A stretch of DNA of 33,396 nucleotides from the NCBI GenBank assembly GCA_028873975.1, contig JAPPMO010000048.1, positions 1-33,396 on the forward strand, written 5' to 3'. Under the pieces are notes generated by a model that did not search any database, was not told the origin of the DNA, and worked only from the letters and a program-made list of their open reading frames with translations. Made by a program: the position numbers and the translations under genes. The stretch is from Chloroflexota bacterium (GTDB lineage: Bacteria; Chloroflexota; Anaerolineae; Aggregatilineales; Phototrophicaceae). Shown here piece after piece: positions 6,196 to 14,828 of the stretch (positions within the stretch are counted from its first letter, which is position 1; every line of letters starts with the position of its first letter).

Positions 6196-7395
6196 GTGAG
6201 CGAGCGTATTGCCCTCGGCTTCTGCAATAATGTCGATTACGAAATCGTCTGGAATGCGGAAGCGCTCGAAGAACTCATTAGCGCTTATGAAATCAGCGCC
6301 GACGAGCTGGGCTTGCCGGGCGAGATAGACTCCGAACGTGATCTCATAATCTCGATACTAAGCTTCATGAGGAATTCAGGCGGCGGCGAACGCTTCGTTT
6401 CCAGCTCGGCGATCATCGAGCGTTTCGCCGCGCGATTCGAGAAAAAAATCACGCTGGGCGGTACCTCCGTCCGCGCCGCTATCGCGATGCGAGCAATGGG
6501 ATATACCGCCGCATTGCATCTGATCACGATGAACGACCATGTGCGCCGACTCTTGCCCCGCGATTGTCCTTATGTTTGCAGCAATCCGGACGACAGCGCG
6601 TATCCGCATCTGATTGTGCAGTTCGGGGCCCGCGCAAGGCTGCGCGCGGGCGACATTGACATTCGCGCCAGACAGCCGAATCGCCTCATCTATCATTGCA
6701 ATGCCGCAAGAATCTCAATGAATTTGAATGAAGACTTCGCTGACCTGATTAGGGAAGCGAAAGTGTTGCTGATCTCGGGCTTCAACGCGGTGCAAAGCAA
6801 GCGCTTGCTCGCGGATCGCCTAATCAGTCTCAAGCGTATCTTGAAGCGCCTCCCCAGCGATGCCACCGTCTTTATGGAGGATGGCGCGTATTATGACCGT
6901 AGCCACCGGCAATTGATCTTCCGGGAACTTGGACCGAGAATTGACATTTACAGCATGAACGAAGACGAAATGCAAGTTCATCTTGATCGAGCGGTGGACT
7001 TGCATGACGCCGGCAGCGTCGCCTGTGCCCTGGCGGACTTGAGCCGGCTAATCCCAGCCGCCGCCATCGTCCTGCATACGCGGCGCTGGGCCCTCGCCTA
7101 TGGCCGCGACGCGGGGCGATACGCCGCGGCGCTCAAGGCCGGCGTCACGATGGCGACTGCGCGCTTCCGCTATGGCGATGGCTTTACGATGGCGAACTAT
7201 CGTGAAATCGGGGGACGAGAACCGAATGCGGAAGATGCCCGGTTCGCCGACATCATTAACGCCGCGGGGGGTGATAGCGTGGTCTGCGTGCCTGTAGCGG
7301 CTGTCGAACAGGAGAACGGGACCACTATCGGGCTCGGCGACGCCTTCGTTGGCGGATTCCTGCCAGCGCTGGCATTCGATTCCGGCCTCTCATAA
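6196..7395 (+). CDS. ADP-dependent sugar kinase (archaeal PFK/GK type)
   Basis: A 399-residue protein with the features of the ADP-dependent phosphofructokinase/glucokinase family (ribokinase fold). The N-terminal substrate-binding strand GFCNNVD matches the GxNANVD of the archaeal enzymes, and 'TLGGTSVRAAIAMRAMG' is the usual GG segment of the small lid. Metal-binding motifs are FMED (E228, replacing HxE) and NEDE (N255-E258, the NXXE motif). The C-terminal catalytic motif GLGDAFVGG has the base Asp at 382. The length is shorter than the ~450 residues of archaeal enzymes. It would use ADP instead of ATP to phosphorylate a hexose or hexose phosphate. Translation starts at a GTG with a weak AGG-containing site upstream. 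It is the last gene of the sugar operon, 64 bases after the aldolase. The substrate is unknown; fructose or tagatose 6-phosphate would feed the aldolase. Confidence 0.82.
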   Translation: MSERIALGFCNNVDYEIVWNAEALEELISAYEISADELGLPGEIDSERDLIISILSFMRNSGGGERFVSSSAIIERFAARFEKKITLGGTSVRAAIAMRAMGYTAALHLITMNDHVRRLLPRDCPYVCSNPDDSAYPHLIVQFGARARLRAGDIDIRARQPNRLIYHCNAARISMNLNEDFADLIREAKVLLISGFNAVQSKRLLADRLISLKRILKRLPSDATVFMEDGAYYDRSHRQLIFRELGPRIDIYSMNEDEMQVHLDRAVDLHDAGSVACALADLSRLIPAAAIVLHTRRWALAYGRDAGRYAAALKAGVTMATARFRYGDGFTMANYREIGGREPNAEDARFADIINAAGGDSVVCVPVAAVEQENGTTIGLGDAFVGGFLPALAFDSGLS

Positions 7396-7476
7396 ATCCA
7401 CCCGTCCCGTGAACGCCTTTGACGATACGGATAGTGCGATCCAGATGCGGGACAGCAAGATCGACGAAAGTGACCT

Positions 7477-8262
7477 ATGACAAAGCGGGACATAAAGCAA
7501 CAGGTTCAGACGCGTTTTGGAGAGGTGGCGGCTAATTATCTCGCTAGCGCCGTGCACGCCTCTGGAGCGGATCTCGAGGTTATGGCGCGTTGCGCGCCAC
7601 GGCGCCCAGGCAGCGTCGTCCTGGACGCCGGCTGCGGCGCCGGACACACCGCTATGGCTTTCGCGCCCGACGTCGCTTGGGTTTACGCCTGCGACTTCAC
7701 CGGGTCCATGCTTAAACAAGTAAAACTGCTCGCCCGCCAACGTCACGCCGCCAACGTCACGCCGCAACTCGCCGACATTGAAGACCTGCCCTTTCCAGAC
7801 GACAGTTTTGACATCGTAACGTCGCGCTACAGCGCGCACCATTGGCTGCATCCCGAACGAGCCCTGGACGAGATTCGCCGTGTTCTGAGGGACAATGGCA
7901 GTTTTATCATCAGCGACATCATGGCCAGCGAAGATTACGCGCAAGATACTTTTTTGCAAACTATCGAGTTGCTGCGAGATCCATCACACGTGCGCGACTA
8001 CCGCATTTCCGAATGGCGCGCCCTGTTGTCGGGGGCGGGATTCCGCGCCGAGGTGATACACAAGTTTGAGCTCGAACTGCATTTCCGCAAATGGACGACG
8101 CGCATGGAAACGCCCCGGCAAAACCGGGAGATGATCAAATCCATTTTCAGGGAAGCCTCGCAAGATATCAGGCGCGGCTTCCAACTGCCCGATCAAATTG
8201 ACAGTGATGACTTCAGTTTTTTCATCCCGGGCGCCGTGCTCAAAACCCAGGCGACAGTCTGA
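7477..8262 (+). CDS. Class I SAM-dependent methyltransferase (UbiE-like)
   Basis: A 261-residue cytoplasmic protein of the Methyltransf_11 type. Motif I, VLDAGCGAGHTA, is at residues 48-59 and binds S-adenosylmethionine. Motif II is ACDFTGSMLKQVK, with Asp as the ribose-binding acid. The later segments 'IEDLPFPDDSFDIVTSRYSA' and 'EIRRVLRDNGSFIISDIMA' are typical of UbiE-like enzymes. The methyl acceptor cannot be predicted. It follows the ADP kinase by 81 bases on the same strand and may be cotranscribed, but it has no obvious link to sugar breakdown. It is convergent with the minus-strand membrane protein, only 20 bases away. Confidence 0.88.
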   Translation: MTKRDIKQQVQTRFGEVAANYLASAVHASGADLEVMARCAPRRPGSVVLDAGCGAGHTAMAFAPDVAWVYACDFTGSMLKQVKLLARQRHAANVTPQLADIEDLPFPDDSFDIVTSRYSAHHWLHPERALDEIRRVLRDNGSFIISDIMASEDYAQDTFLQTIELLRDPSHVRDYRISEWRALLSGAGFRAEVIHKFELELHFRKWTTRMETPRQNREMIKSIFREASQDIRRGFQLPDQIDSDDFSFFIPGAVLKTQATV

Positions 8263-8282
8263 ATCGCGAGAGCCCTTGCGCT

Positions 8283-10103
8283 CTAGTCGGCCAACAGACG
8301 CCTGGCTCTCGAGGAAACGTTCTCCACGTTGACATCCGCGAGGTCATAGATGATGACATTGCCGTCATCGTAGAGCTTGGCTTCAAGCTGGAACATTTCC
8401 AGCGCCCAGCCTTTGGCGCGGCCAATGAAGCTGGAGACGGGAACTTCTCGATGCATGGCCAGGTAACGGAATCCGTCGTCCAGCAACTGCTTGAAAGCCG
8501 CTTCCCAATTATCAAGCGCCAAGTCTTCATAGTTGAGCTCCCCTGGATCGCGAAAAGTCGCCAGCAGAAGGTTCTGATTGATGTAATCGTAAGTGCCGGG
8601 CGGGACGCGCGCGATCATGCCTTCGGCGATAGGTCGCCCATGAAAACGCTGCGCCGACATATAGTATTTGGAGACGTGCCGACCAAAGGGCACGTCAATG
8701 ACGGCGCCCTGCGGGAGTTCCGCCAGCTTCGATATATAGGCAGGTCGCGGCGCGGCGCGGGTCGGGATGGGAAAGATGCTGGCGCCATACAGCAGCATGA
8801 TGACGGAAATGATCAAGAACAGTTTCCCGCTGCGCCCCAGTTCCAGTGAACGCAGGCGGTAATGCAATCCATAGCCGATCAAAACGGAATACGGAAAAAG
8901 AAAAACCAAAGCCATGCGGAAGGGCCACTTCAAGGCGCGGAAAATAAAATTGTCTTCCAGGAATCGATAGGGCGTCCAGTAAAAGTCAAGCGGTGATTTA
9001 TGTATATAGATCACCACGCCCAGACTCAATAACCAGAAAACCAGCGCCAGGATGAACCAGATCAGGACGGGCCGTTCAATTCTGACGGCATAGACAAAGC
9101 CTGCGAAGGCGAAGAAAATACTGACCAGACCCACATGCGACAGTCCCCAGGTCACAAAGGTATGTTCTACTTGGTCGCCGCTGAGACTTGCGATGCTCTG
9201 CATATAATTGAGCGGGCGATCATGATCGGCTTTGAGATAGGTGAGCAGGTCCATGCCTCCCCAGACATCCGCAACGACCGGGTCGGAGGCCGCGGCGAAT
9301 AAATCTTCAGAACGAATCATCGGCAATAAGGACGGCGCGCAGAACACGACGCTTGCCAGCCCGAATACGATCATCGACTCCCAGAAACTTCGCAGCGCCC
9401 AAAGCCGATGAACAATCATGTAGAGCAGGGCAAATCCCCCGCCCAGCAACATGGCGAAGATGCCTATTTTCAGGTTGGCGTAGACATTCAGCGAAAATAG
9501 CAGCGCCCCCACAAGCATTGTCCAGCGCGGCGCGCGCGCGTCCGCGCGCGCCCGAACCCGCATAAGCCCGTAAACAAAAGCCAGCATGAACCAGGGGATC
9601 CACTCCGAGGCGCCGGTAAATGGCTGTTGCAAGGCGTGGGTCAGGTTGACGCCGGCGAAGGCATAGAACGCGCCACAAACCCAGGCCGGTATGCGGCGCT
9701 TGAAGACGAGCAGACCGAAGAGATACATGCCGTATGCCCGCAGCAGAATGCCAATGGCCGCTGTCATATTGAAAGCGAAGGGGTCGCCAAAGAGCAGATA
9801 CAGCGGCGTCCAGAAAACCAGTCCAGTCCAGCGCGGCGGCTGCAGCGTATAGTCCAAGCCCTCCGGATGGAACAGGTAGGGCGTATAGTTGACGTCGCGC
9901 CCCTGCCTCAGCGCTTCCAGCACCTGCCAGTTCTGCCACAGCGCTTGATGCGTATCGACATTGTCCATTGGCAGGTGGCTGTGCATGCGAAAGACAAAGG
10001 GATAGCTCATGACGACGAAGGTCAACAGGTACAGCAGCACAGCGATTCTGTCGCGCCGCCAGCGCGCTAGCTGTACTCTCGCTATTCGGTTTGGTTTTGT
10101 CAT
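8283..10103 (-). CDS. Large multi-pass membrane protein, GT-C-like
   Basis: A 606-residue polytopic membrane protein with about 11-12 hydrophobic segments spread over residues 20-440, then a soluble C-terminal part of ~150 residues. A first outside loop after helix 1 contains an acidic pair in 'LPMDNVDTHQALWQNW', which is the place where GT-C glycosyltransferases keep their catalytic Asp. The overall look resembles uncharacterised GT-C or YfhO-like proteins that move sugars from lipid carriers to acceptors on the outer face. The specific reaction is not known, and the assignment rests on topology and one acidic motif. The ATG is preceded by GCAGG. It lies 43 bases downstream of the ABC-F gene on the same strand. 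Confidence 0.6.
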   Translation of the reverse strand: MTKPNRIARVQLARWRRDRIAVLLYLLTFVVMSYPFVFRMHSHLPMDNVDTHQALWQNWQVLEALRQGRDVNYTPYLFHPEGLDYTLQPPRWTGLVFWTPLYLLFGDPFAFNMTAAIGILLRAYGMYLFGLLVFKRRIPAWVCGAFYAFAGVNLTHALQQPFTGASEWIPWFMLAFVYGLMRVRARADARAPRWTMLVGALLFSLNVYANLKIGIFAMLLGGGFALLYMIVHRLWALRSFWESMIVFGLASVVFCAPSLLPMIRSEDLFAAASDPVVADVWGGMDLLTYLKADHDRPLNYMQSIASLSGDQVEHTFVTWGLSHVGLVSIFFAFAGFVYAVRIERPVLIWFILALVFWLLSLGVVIYIHKSPLDFYWTPYRFLEDNFIFRALKWPFRMALVFLFPYSVLIGYGLHYRLRSLELGRSGKLFLIISVIMLLYGASIFPIPTRAAPRPAYISKLAELPQGAVIDVPFGRHVSKYYMSAQRFHGRPIAEGMIARVPPGTYDYINQNLLLATFRDPGELNYEDLALDNWEAAFKQLLDDGFRYLAMHREVPVSSFIGRAKGWALEMFQLEAKLYDDGNVIIYDLADVNVENVSSRARRLLAD

Positions 10104-10146
10104 CCTGCTTTACCTTAAGGACAATTTGTCTTCGCGAGCAACAGTT

Positions 10147-11796
10147 CTAGCTAAGCCGCCCGGTCGCCTCAAGATATTCGGTATACCCGCCAGCGAATTC
10201 CTTCATTTGACCAGCGCGGATCTCGACGACTCGATCGACCGTTTGATCCAAAAAGTAGCGGTCATGCGAGATTATCAAGGCCGTACCCACAAATTCATCC
10301 AAAGCTTCTTCCAATACTTCCAGAGACGGGATATCCAGATTGTTGGTCGGTTCGTCCAAGAGCAAAAGATTCGGTTGCCGCAGCATCACCAGCGCCAATT
10401 GCAAGCGGCTTCGTTCGCCGCCGGAAAGCGTCCGAATCGGCTGCCGTACTTGCTCGTAGCTGAAAGCCATTCGCAGCAGAAAGTTAACCGCATTCGATTC
10501 GCTGCTGTTCTGCAAATTGCGAATGAGATCGAGCGGCGCCTTGTCCAGCCATTCCGACAGGGTCTGATGCTCTTGCGAATAGTAGCCGACGCGGATGCTC
10601 GGTCCCAAATATATGCGACCGCGAGTGGCTTGCAATTCGCCCAGAATCAATCTTGCCAGGACCGTTTTGCCAGCGCCGTTGGGACCGATGACGCCGACGC
10701 GATCGCCGTGACGCAGCAGCAAATTGACGCCGCGAAAGGGCTGTACATCGCCGAAGTCCATGGCGACATCGTCCAATTCCAGCACTTTCTTGCTCCCGCG
10801 CCAACCGGAGACTTTGAAGTCCATCAGCGTCTGATCGAACACTTTGTCAATGATTTCGCCGCGCTCTTCCATCTGCGCCAGCATCCGCCGGCGTTGGCGA
10901 GCCGCCAACATATGTTTGCGGCTCAATACCTGTTTTGCCCAGCGTTCAAAGCGCTCGATCATCGCTTCCAGGCGCGCTATTTCCTTTTGCTGCGTGGTGT
11001 AAAGCTGCTGCTGTCGCAAGCGCCGCAGCTGTCGTTCATGTTGGTAGTACGAGTAGTTGCCATGATATATGGTGATTTTGCCATTTTCGAGTTCGGCGGT
11101 GCACGACGCCACTTCGTCCAGCAGGTAGCGGTCGTGGGATATGAGCACAACGCTGCCTGGATACTGCAGGATAAAGCGCTCAAGATGTCGTTTTCCCTGG
11201 ACATCGAGATGGTTGTCCGGCTCATCCAGGAGCAAGATTTCTGGCGCGGCCACCGCCAGCGCCGTCAAAGCCACCAGCTTTTTCTGGCCGCCCGACAAGG
11301 TTTCGGTCGCCCGCCCATAGTCGGATTGCTCGAAGCCCAGCATCGCCAGCAACTCGCGCGCATGGCTCCCGTGACGATGACCATTCATCCGCTCGTAGCT
11401 TGCCAGCAGCGCTTCGTGCCGTTCCAGGATCTGGGACAACGCGGCTTCGTCGCCGTAAACCTCAGGATCGGACAATTGCGCTTCGGCAGATTCCAAGCGC
11501 GACTCGAGCGCCGCCAGCGCCGGCGGTTTAACCATCGCCGCATCTATCAAACGAAGATCCCCCGCCAATTCAATATCTTGTGGCAGATAGCCGATGCGCG
11601 CGCCATTTCGCCTGGCAATGTGGCCCCCGTCCGGTTCGACCTCGCCCAGCAATAGCTTTAGCAGCGTCGACTTTCCCGCGCCGTTGGGGCCGACCAGCCC
11701 GACGCGATCCCGATCGCCAATGACCCAGGAAAGATCGCGGTATAGCTCGCGCCCGGCGAAGTTGACAGTGATGTTGTTGACATGCAGGATATGCAT
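10147..11796 (-). CDS. ABC-F family ATPase (ribosome-associated)
   Basis: A 549-residue protein with two ABC ATPase domains and no membrane segment, the hallmark of the ABC-F family (EttA/Uup/YdiF), which act on the ribosome. Domain 1 has Walker A GLVGPNGAGKST, the signature LSGGQ and Walker B ILLLDEPDNHLD. Domain 2 has GVIGPNGAGKTV, LSGGE and LLLLDEPTNNLD. An Arg/Gln-rich linker of roughly 80 residues joins them, corresponding to the P-site tRNA interaction motif region. The start at the ATG at 11796 (MHILHVNNITVNF) is preferred over an upstream TTG at 11835, because family members begin right before the first strand. Which ABC-F subgroup it belongs to, and whether it protects against antibiotics, cannot be told. 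Confidence 0.9.
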   Translation of the reverse strand: MHILHVNNITVNFAGRELYRDLSWVIGDRDRVGLVGPNGAGKSTLLKLLLGEVEPDGGHIARRNGARIGYLPQDIELAGDLRLIDAAMVKPPALAALESRLESAEAQLSDPEVYGDEAALSQILERHEALLASYERMNGHRHGSHARELLAMLGFEQSDYGRATETLSGGQKKLVALTALAVAAPEILLLDEPDNHLDVQGKRHLERFILQYPGSVVLISHDRYLLDEVASCTAELENGKITIYHGNYSYYQHERQLRRLRQQQLYTTQQKEIARLEAMIERFERWAKQVLSRKHMLAARQRRRMLAQMEERGEIIDKVFDQTLMDFKVSGWRGSKKVLELDDVAMDFGDVQPFRGVNLLLRHGDRVGVIGPNGAGKTVLARLILGELQATRGRIYLGPSIRVGYYSQEHQTLSEWLDKAPLDLIRNLQNSSESNAVNFLLRMAFSYEQVRQPIRTLSGGERSRLQLALVMLRQPNLLLLDEPTNNLDIPSLEVLEEALDEFVGTALIISHDRYFLDQTVDRVVEIRAGQMKEFAGGYTEYLEATGRLS

Positions 11797-11851
11797 GAGG
11801 TTTCGCTTCAAATATACGATGACGTCCCGCGGCAACAGGATAGCACAAGAG

Positions 11852-11863
11852 GGGCAATTGCCC
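11852..11863. promoter_or_regulatory. 12-bp perfect palindrome in a divergent intergenic region
   Basis: GGGCAATTGCCC lies in the 131-bp gap between the divergent ABC-F and dipeptidase genes. Its placement suits an operator. A possible -10 box, TAGAAT (11887-11892), lies on the plus side, but I see no matching -35 box. No regulator is identified. Confidence 0.3.
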
Positions 11864-11927
11864 TATCGTTGGCGTCCGCGAGGGACTAGAATGGCGCTAA
11901 CAGCGCGCTACCGCGAGTCCGCCAGAC

Positions 11928-12992
11928 ATGTTCATCGTAGACGCCCATCAAAACATCGCCTTCAACGCCCAGCAACTGGGACGCGACTACACGCGCTGGG
12001 CTTGGCAGCTTCGCGAGTCCGAAGGCGAATCAATGACTCCGCCAGCCATGACCAGCCTGCCGGATAATCTGATATCGGGCATCGGCATCGTCTATGGCAG
12101 CATGATCGTCATTCCGGAGTCCTTTCCACAGCGAGAATCATGGCATAAGCTCACATATCGCACCGGCGACGACGCCAAACTGTTGGCAACATGGCAGATG
12201 GACTATTACCGTCGCCTGGCCGACGAAGAAGATCAAATCACTTTGATCCTGAATCGAAGCGATCTTGAGGCGGTCGTTGCCTCCTGGCAAGACGGCGCGC
12301 CGCTCTCGGGGCGGATTGCTGGCATTGTCTTGTTGATGGAAGGCGCGGAGCCAATCACGGAACCCCAGCAATTCGAAGAATGGATGGAACTGGGCGTTCG
12401 CGTTGTAGCGCCCGCTTGCCTGTCTACGCGTTACTGCACCGCCGGCTTTGAAGGCGAGTTGACCGCCCTGGGTTATGAACTGCTGGACGTCCTCTCGGAT
12501 CACGGAATCTTGCTGGATGTCTCCGACATGTCGGAACGCGCCTGCCAGCAAGCCATCGAGCATTATCCAGGCGGGATCATCGCCAGTCACGCCAATCCCC
12601 GCTATTTTTATGACAGCCCCCGAAGCCTTAGCGACCAGACCATCAGAGCGCTGGCCGAACGTGACGGGGTGATCGGCATCATGGTGTATAATCGGTATCT
12701 GAGGCGGGATTGGCATCATAGCGATCCCAATCGACGCGTAAGCTTGGCGCATTGGGTAGATGCGGTGGACTATGTATGTCAGTTGACCGGATCTGCGGCT
12801 CATGCGGGCTTGGGCAGCGATATTGACGGCGGATACGCTTACGCCAGTTTCCCGCAGGAAGTGGATACCTCAGCCGACTTGTGGCAGCTGGGAGACTGTC
12901 TGAGAGCGCGCGGATTTGGCGCTGACGATGTTGAGGCGATATTGGGCGGAAATCATCTTCGCAAGCTGAAAGAGGCATTGCCAGAGGGATAA
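11928..12992 (+). CDS. M19 (renal-type) dipeptidase homologue with altered site
   Basis: A 354-residue protein with the TIM-barrel layout of membrane dipeptidase, peptidase family M19. Family landmarks are the N-terminal 'VDAHQNI' (residues 4-10), 'LLMEGAEPI' with Glu138, the 'IIASHANPRYFYDSPRSLSD' segment with His221 and an Arg, and 'GLGSDIDGG' with Asp298. Against human DPEP1 ligands (His20, Asp22, Glu125, His198, His219, Asp288), this protein keeps His7, Glu138, His221 and Asp298. It has Asn9 instead of Asp22 and Asp200 (in DVSDMSE) instead of His198. So the two-zinc centre is changed. It may bind metal differently, act on another substrate, or have lost peptidase activity. There is no signal peptide. 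It is followed after 6 bases by a membrane protein gene. Confidence 0.82.
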   Translation: MFIVDAHQNIAFNAQQLGRDYTRWAWQLRESEGESMTPPAMTSLPDNLISGIGIVYGSMIVIPESFPQRESWHKLTYRTGDDAKLLATWQMDYYRRLADEEDQITLILNRSDLEAVVASWQDGAPLSGRIAGIVLLMEGAEPITEPQQFEEWMELGVRVVAPACLSTRYCTAGFEGELTALGYELLDVLSDHGILLDVSDMSERACQQAIEHYPGGIIASHANPRYFYDSPRSLSDQTIRALAERDGVIGIMVYNRYLRRDWHHSDPNRRVSLAHWVDAVDYVCQLTGSAAHAGLGSDIDGGYAYASFPQEVDTSADLWQLGDCLRARGFGADDVEAILGGNHLRKLKEALPEG

Positions 12993-12998
12993 AGCTTC

Positions 12999-13514
12999 AT
13001 GTGGCGTTTTGCGCAGGTCGGCATCGCATTAGGGGCGCTTGGCGTCATGCTATGCTTCATGGGTTTGTTCCCCGGCGTAACCGGCGTCGAGCCCACCGCA
13101 GGCATCGGCTTGGTTCAAGTAGTCATGGTCCTGATGGGTTACAGCCTCTTGATTCTGGGCGCGCTGGTCTACCTCAAGTACACCTTTTACCTGGAGGTGC
13201 CGTCGACGCTCGTGCAGCAAATCGGCACGCGGCTTGCCCTGACTGGCATCCTCTTTGCGGCGCTTTCCGGGCTGGCGGACATACTTGGTTTCGGCACCCA
13301 TATCCGTGACGACATCGTCGATATTTTCTTTGGACAACTGCAAATGGCGGGCATACTGGCCAGCTTCGGTTTGTCTTCTTTTGGCGTCCTGGTTTATGTG
13401 CTGGCGGGCGCGTCAAAGGCGCGCCACGCGCCTGTCGAAGCCCTTAGCGATCGCATTTCCGGCGTCGATGATACGACCGAAATCATACTCCCAGAGCGTG
13501 ACAATTCTTCCTAG
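12999..13514 (+). CDS. Small four-helix membrane protein, unknown function
   Basis: A 171-residue protein with four hydrophobic segments, at about residues 4-25, 33-57, 72-93 and 105-132. A polar C-terminal tail of ~40 residues is probably cytoplasmic. Between helices 2 and 3 there is a short 'TFYLEVPSTLVQQIG' loop. I recognise no family. It begins 6 bases after the dipeptidase stop, so the two are probably cotranscribed, and the glycosyltransferase follows about 80 bases later. Confidence 0.75.
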   Translation: MWRFAQVGIALGALGVMLCFMGLFPGVTGVEPTAGIGLVQVVMVLMGYSLLILGALVYLKYTFYLEVPSTLVQQIGTRLALTGILFAALSGLADILGFGTHIRDDIVDIFFGQLQMAGILASFGLSSFGVLVYVLAGASKARHAPVEALSDRISGVDDTTEIILPERDNSS

Positions 13515-13595
13515 AATTTCCGCCGGCGGGCGCTAAAGCCAAGACTGTGATTGCCTCGCGTCGCCAGACTATTTCAATTGCGTGGGGGCGCCGCC

Positions 13596-14735
13596 ATGTC
13601 AGGTAACGCGCCAAAGCTCTTGTATGTGGTGAATATCCCGCGTTTTTTTCTGTCGCATCGCATGCCCCTGGCTTTGGCGGCGCGCCAAAGCGGCTATGAC
13701 GTCCAGGTAGCTACATCCCGGCAGGATAGCGACTCGGTTGGGCGCATCCTGGAGCGGGACCTGCGCCTGCATCCGATCCCTCTAAGCCAGCATGGCCTGA
13801 ATCCGCTTGCCGAATTGCGGACGATAAACGCGCTTGTACGGCTCTATTCGACGCTCAAGCCGGATCTGATTCATCACATTAGCATCAAGCCGGTCCTCTA
13901 TGGCGGGATCGCCGCGCGTCTCACTCGCCAGCGCGCGATCATTCATGCCATGAGCGGTCTGGGCTACGTATTCATAAGCGATGAACTGCGAGCGTCGCTG
14001 CTGCGTCAAGTTACTCGGCCCTTATTCCGAGCGGTCACGGCCAGCGCCGGCAACCGCATGATCTTTCAAAATGCCGACGATCGGCAATTCTTCCTGAAAA
14101 ATGGCATGATTTCGAGCGATAAAGCCCTGTTGATCCGTGGCTCGGGCGTCGATGAAAATGTCTTTGCGCCAGAGGCTGAGGCGCTGGATGAGTTGCCCGT
14201 CGTCTTGTTCGCTGGCAGGCTGCTTTGGCAAAAGGGCATCGGAGAGTTCGTGGAAGTCGCGCGTCGACTGCGGGGCAGAGCGCGTTTCCGAGTGGTTGGC
14301 TACGAAGAAGCGACCAGCCCGCTCAACGTACCCGCCGCGCGCTTGGGCGCCTGGGCGGACGAAGGATTGATCGAGTGGCTGGGAAAACGCGATGACATGC
14401 CGCAAGTCTACGCGGAGTCCAATATCGTCTGCCTGCCGTCAACCTATGGCGAGGGGGTGCCAAAGGTTTTGATCGAGGCAGCCGCTTGTGGCCGCGCCTG
14501 TGTGACAACTGATACGCCCGGCTGTCGTGAAATCGTGCGTCACGGCGAAAACGGATTTACGGTTCCCCCCGGAGACATAGACGCGCTGGCGGCGGCTGTC
14601 GAACGCTTGATAGGTGATCCGGCCTTGCGTCAAGACATGGGCGCCAAAGGCAGGCAAATCGTTCTAGAGGATTTTACATTGCGCCAGGTTATTGAGGAAA
14701 CGCTCGAACTCTACAAGGCTTTGCTCGACGCTTGA
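13596..14735 (+). CDS. GT4 family glycosyltransferase
   Basis: A 379-residue cytoplasmic GT-B enzyme of the glycosyltransferase 4 family, which moves a sugar from a nucleotide donor to a lipid-linked or polysaccharide acceptor. The N-terminal acceptor domain starts 'LLYVVNIPRFFLSHRMPLA', which is typical of EpsD/WfgS-like enzymes of capsule and exopolysaccharide synthesis. The donor half has VLFAGRLLWQKGI and 'EGVPKVLIEAAACG', the E-x7-E motif that holds the donor phosphate. I chose the ATG at 13596, preceded by GTGGGGG, over an in-frame TTG at 13551, as it gives the usual N-terminus. Donor and acceptor are unknown. The upstream M19-like and membrane genes hint at a cell-surface role, but only weakly. 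Confidence 0.9.
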   Translation: MSGNAPKLLYVVNIPRFFLSHRMPLALAARQSGYDVQVATSRQDSDSVGRILERDLRLHPIPLSQHGLNPLAELRTINALVRLYSTLKPDLIHHISIKPVLYGGIAARLTRQRAIIHAMSGLGYVFISDELRASLLRQVTRPLFRAVTASAGNRMIFQNADDRQFFLKNGMISSDKALLIRGSGVDENVFAPEAEALDELPVVLFAGRLLWQKGIGEFVEVARRLRGRARFRVVGYEEATSPLNVPAARLGAWADEGLIEWLGKRDDMPQVYAESNIVCLPSTYGEGVPKVLIEAAACGRACVTTDTPGCREIVRHGENGFTVPPGDIDALAAAVERLIGDPALRQDMGAKGRQIVLEDFTLRQVIEETLELYKALLDA

Positions 14736-14828
14736 AGCGATTCTTCGCCTAAGTCCGCTCGAAAAGATGACGATCCGTAACAACAGCAACGCCAGTCTTT
14801 CCAGATGCAGCTTGGCGGAGGACTTGGC

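Noticed and set aside
8268..8284. AGAGC/GCTCT mini-hairpin between the convergent methyltransferase and membrane protein genes
   Set aside because: The stem is only 5 bp, overlaps the stop of the minus-strand gene and has no T-run, so it is not a supportable terminator.
10009..11655. A 548-codon plus-strand open frame
   Set aside because: It lies opposite the ABC-F gene, whose two sets of Walker and signature motifs are unmistakable. The plus-strand translation is rich in Gln, Arg and His with no recognisable fold, as antisense shadows usually are.
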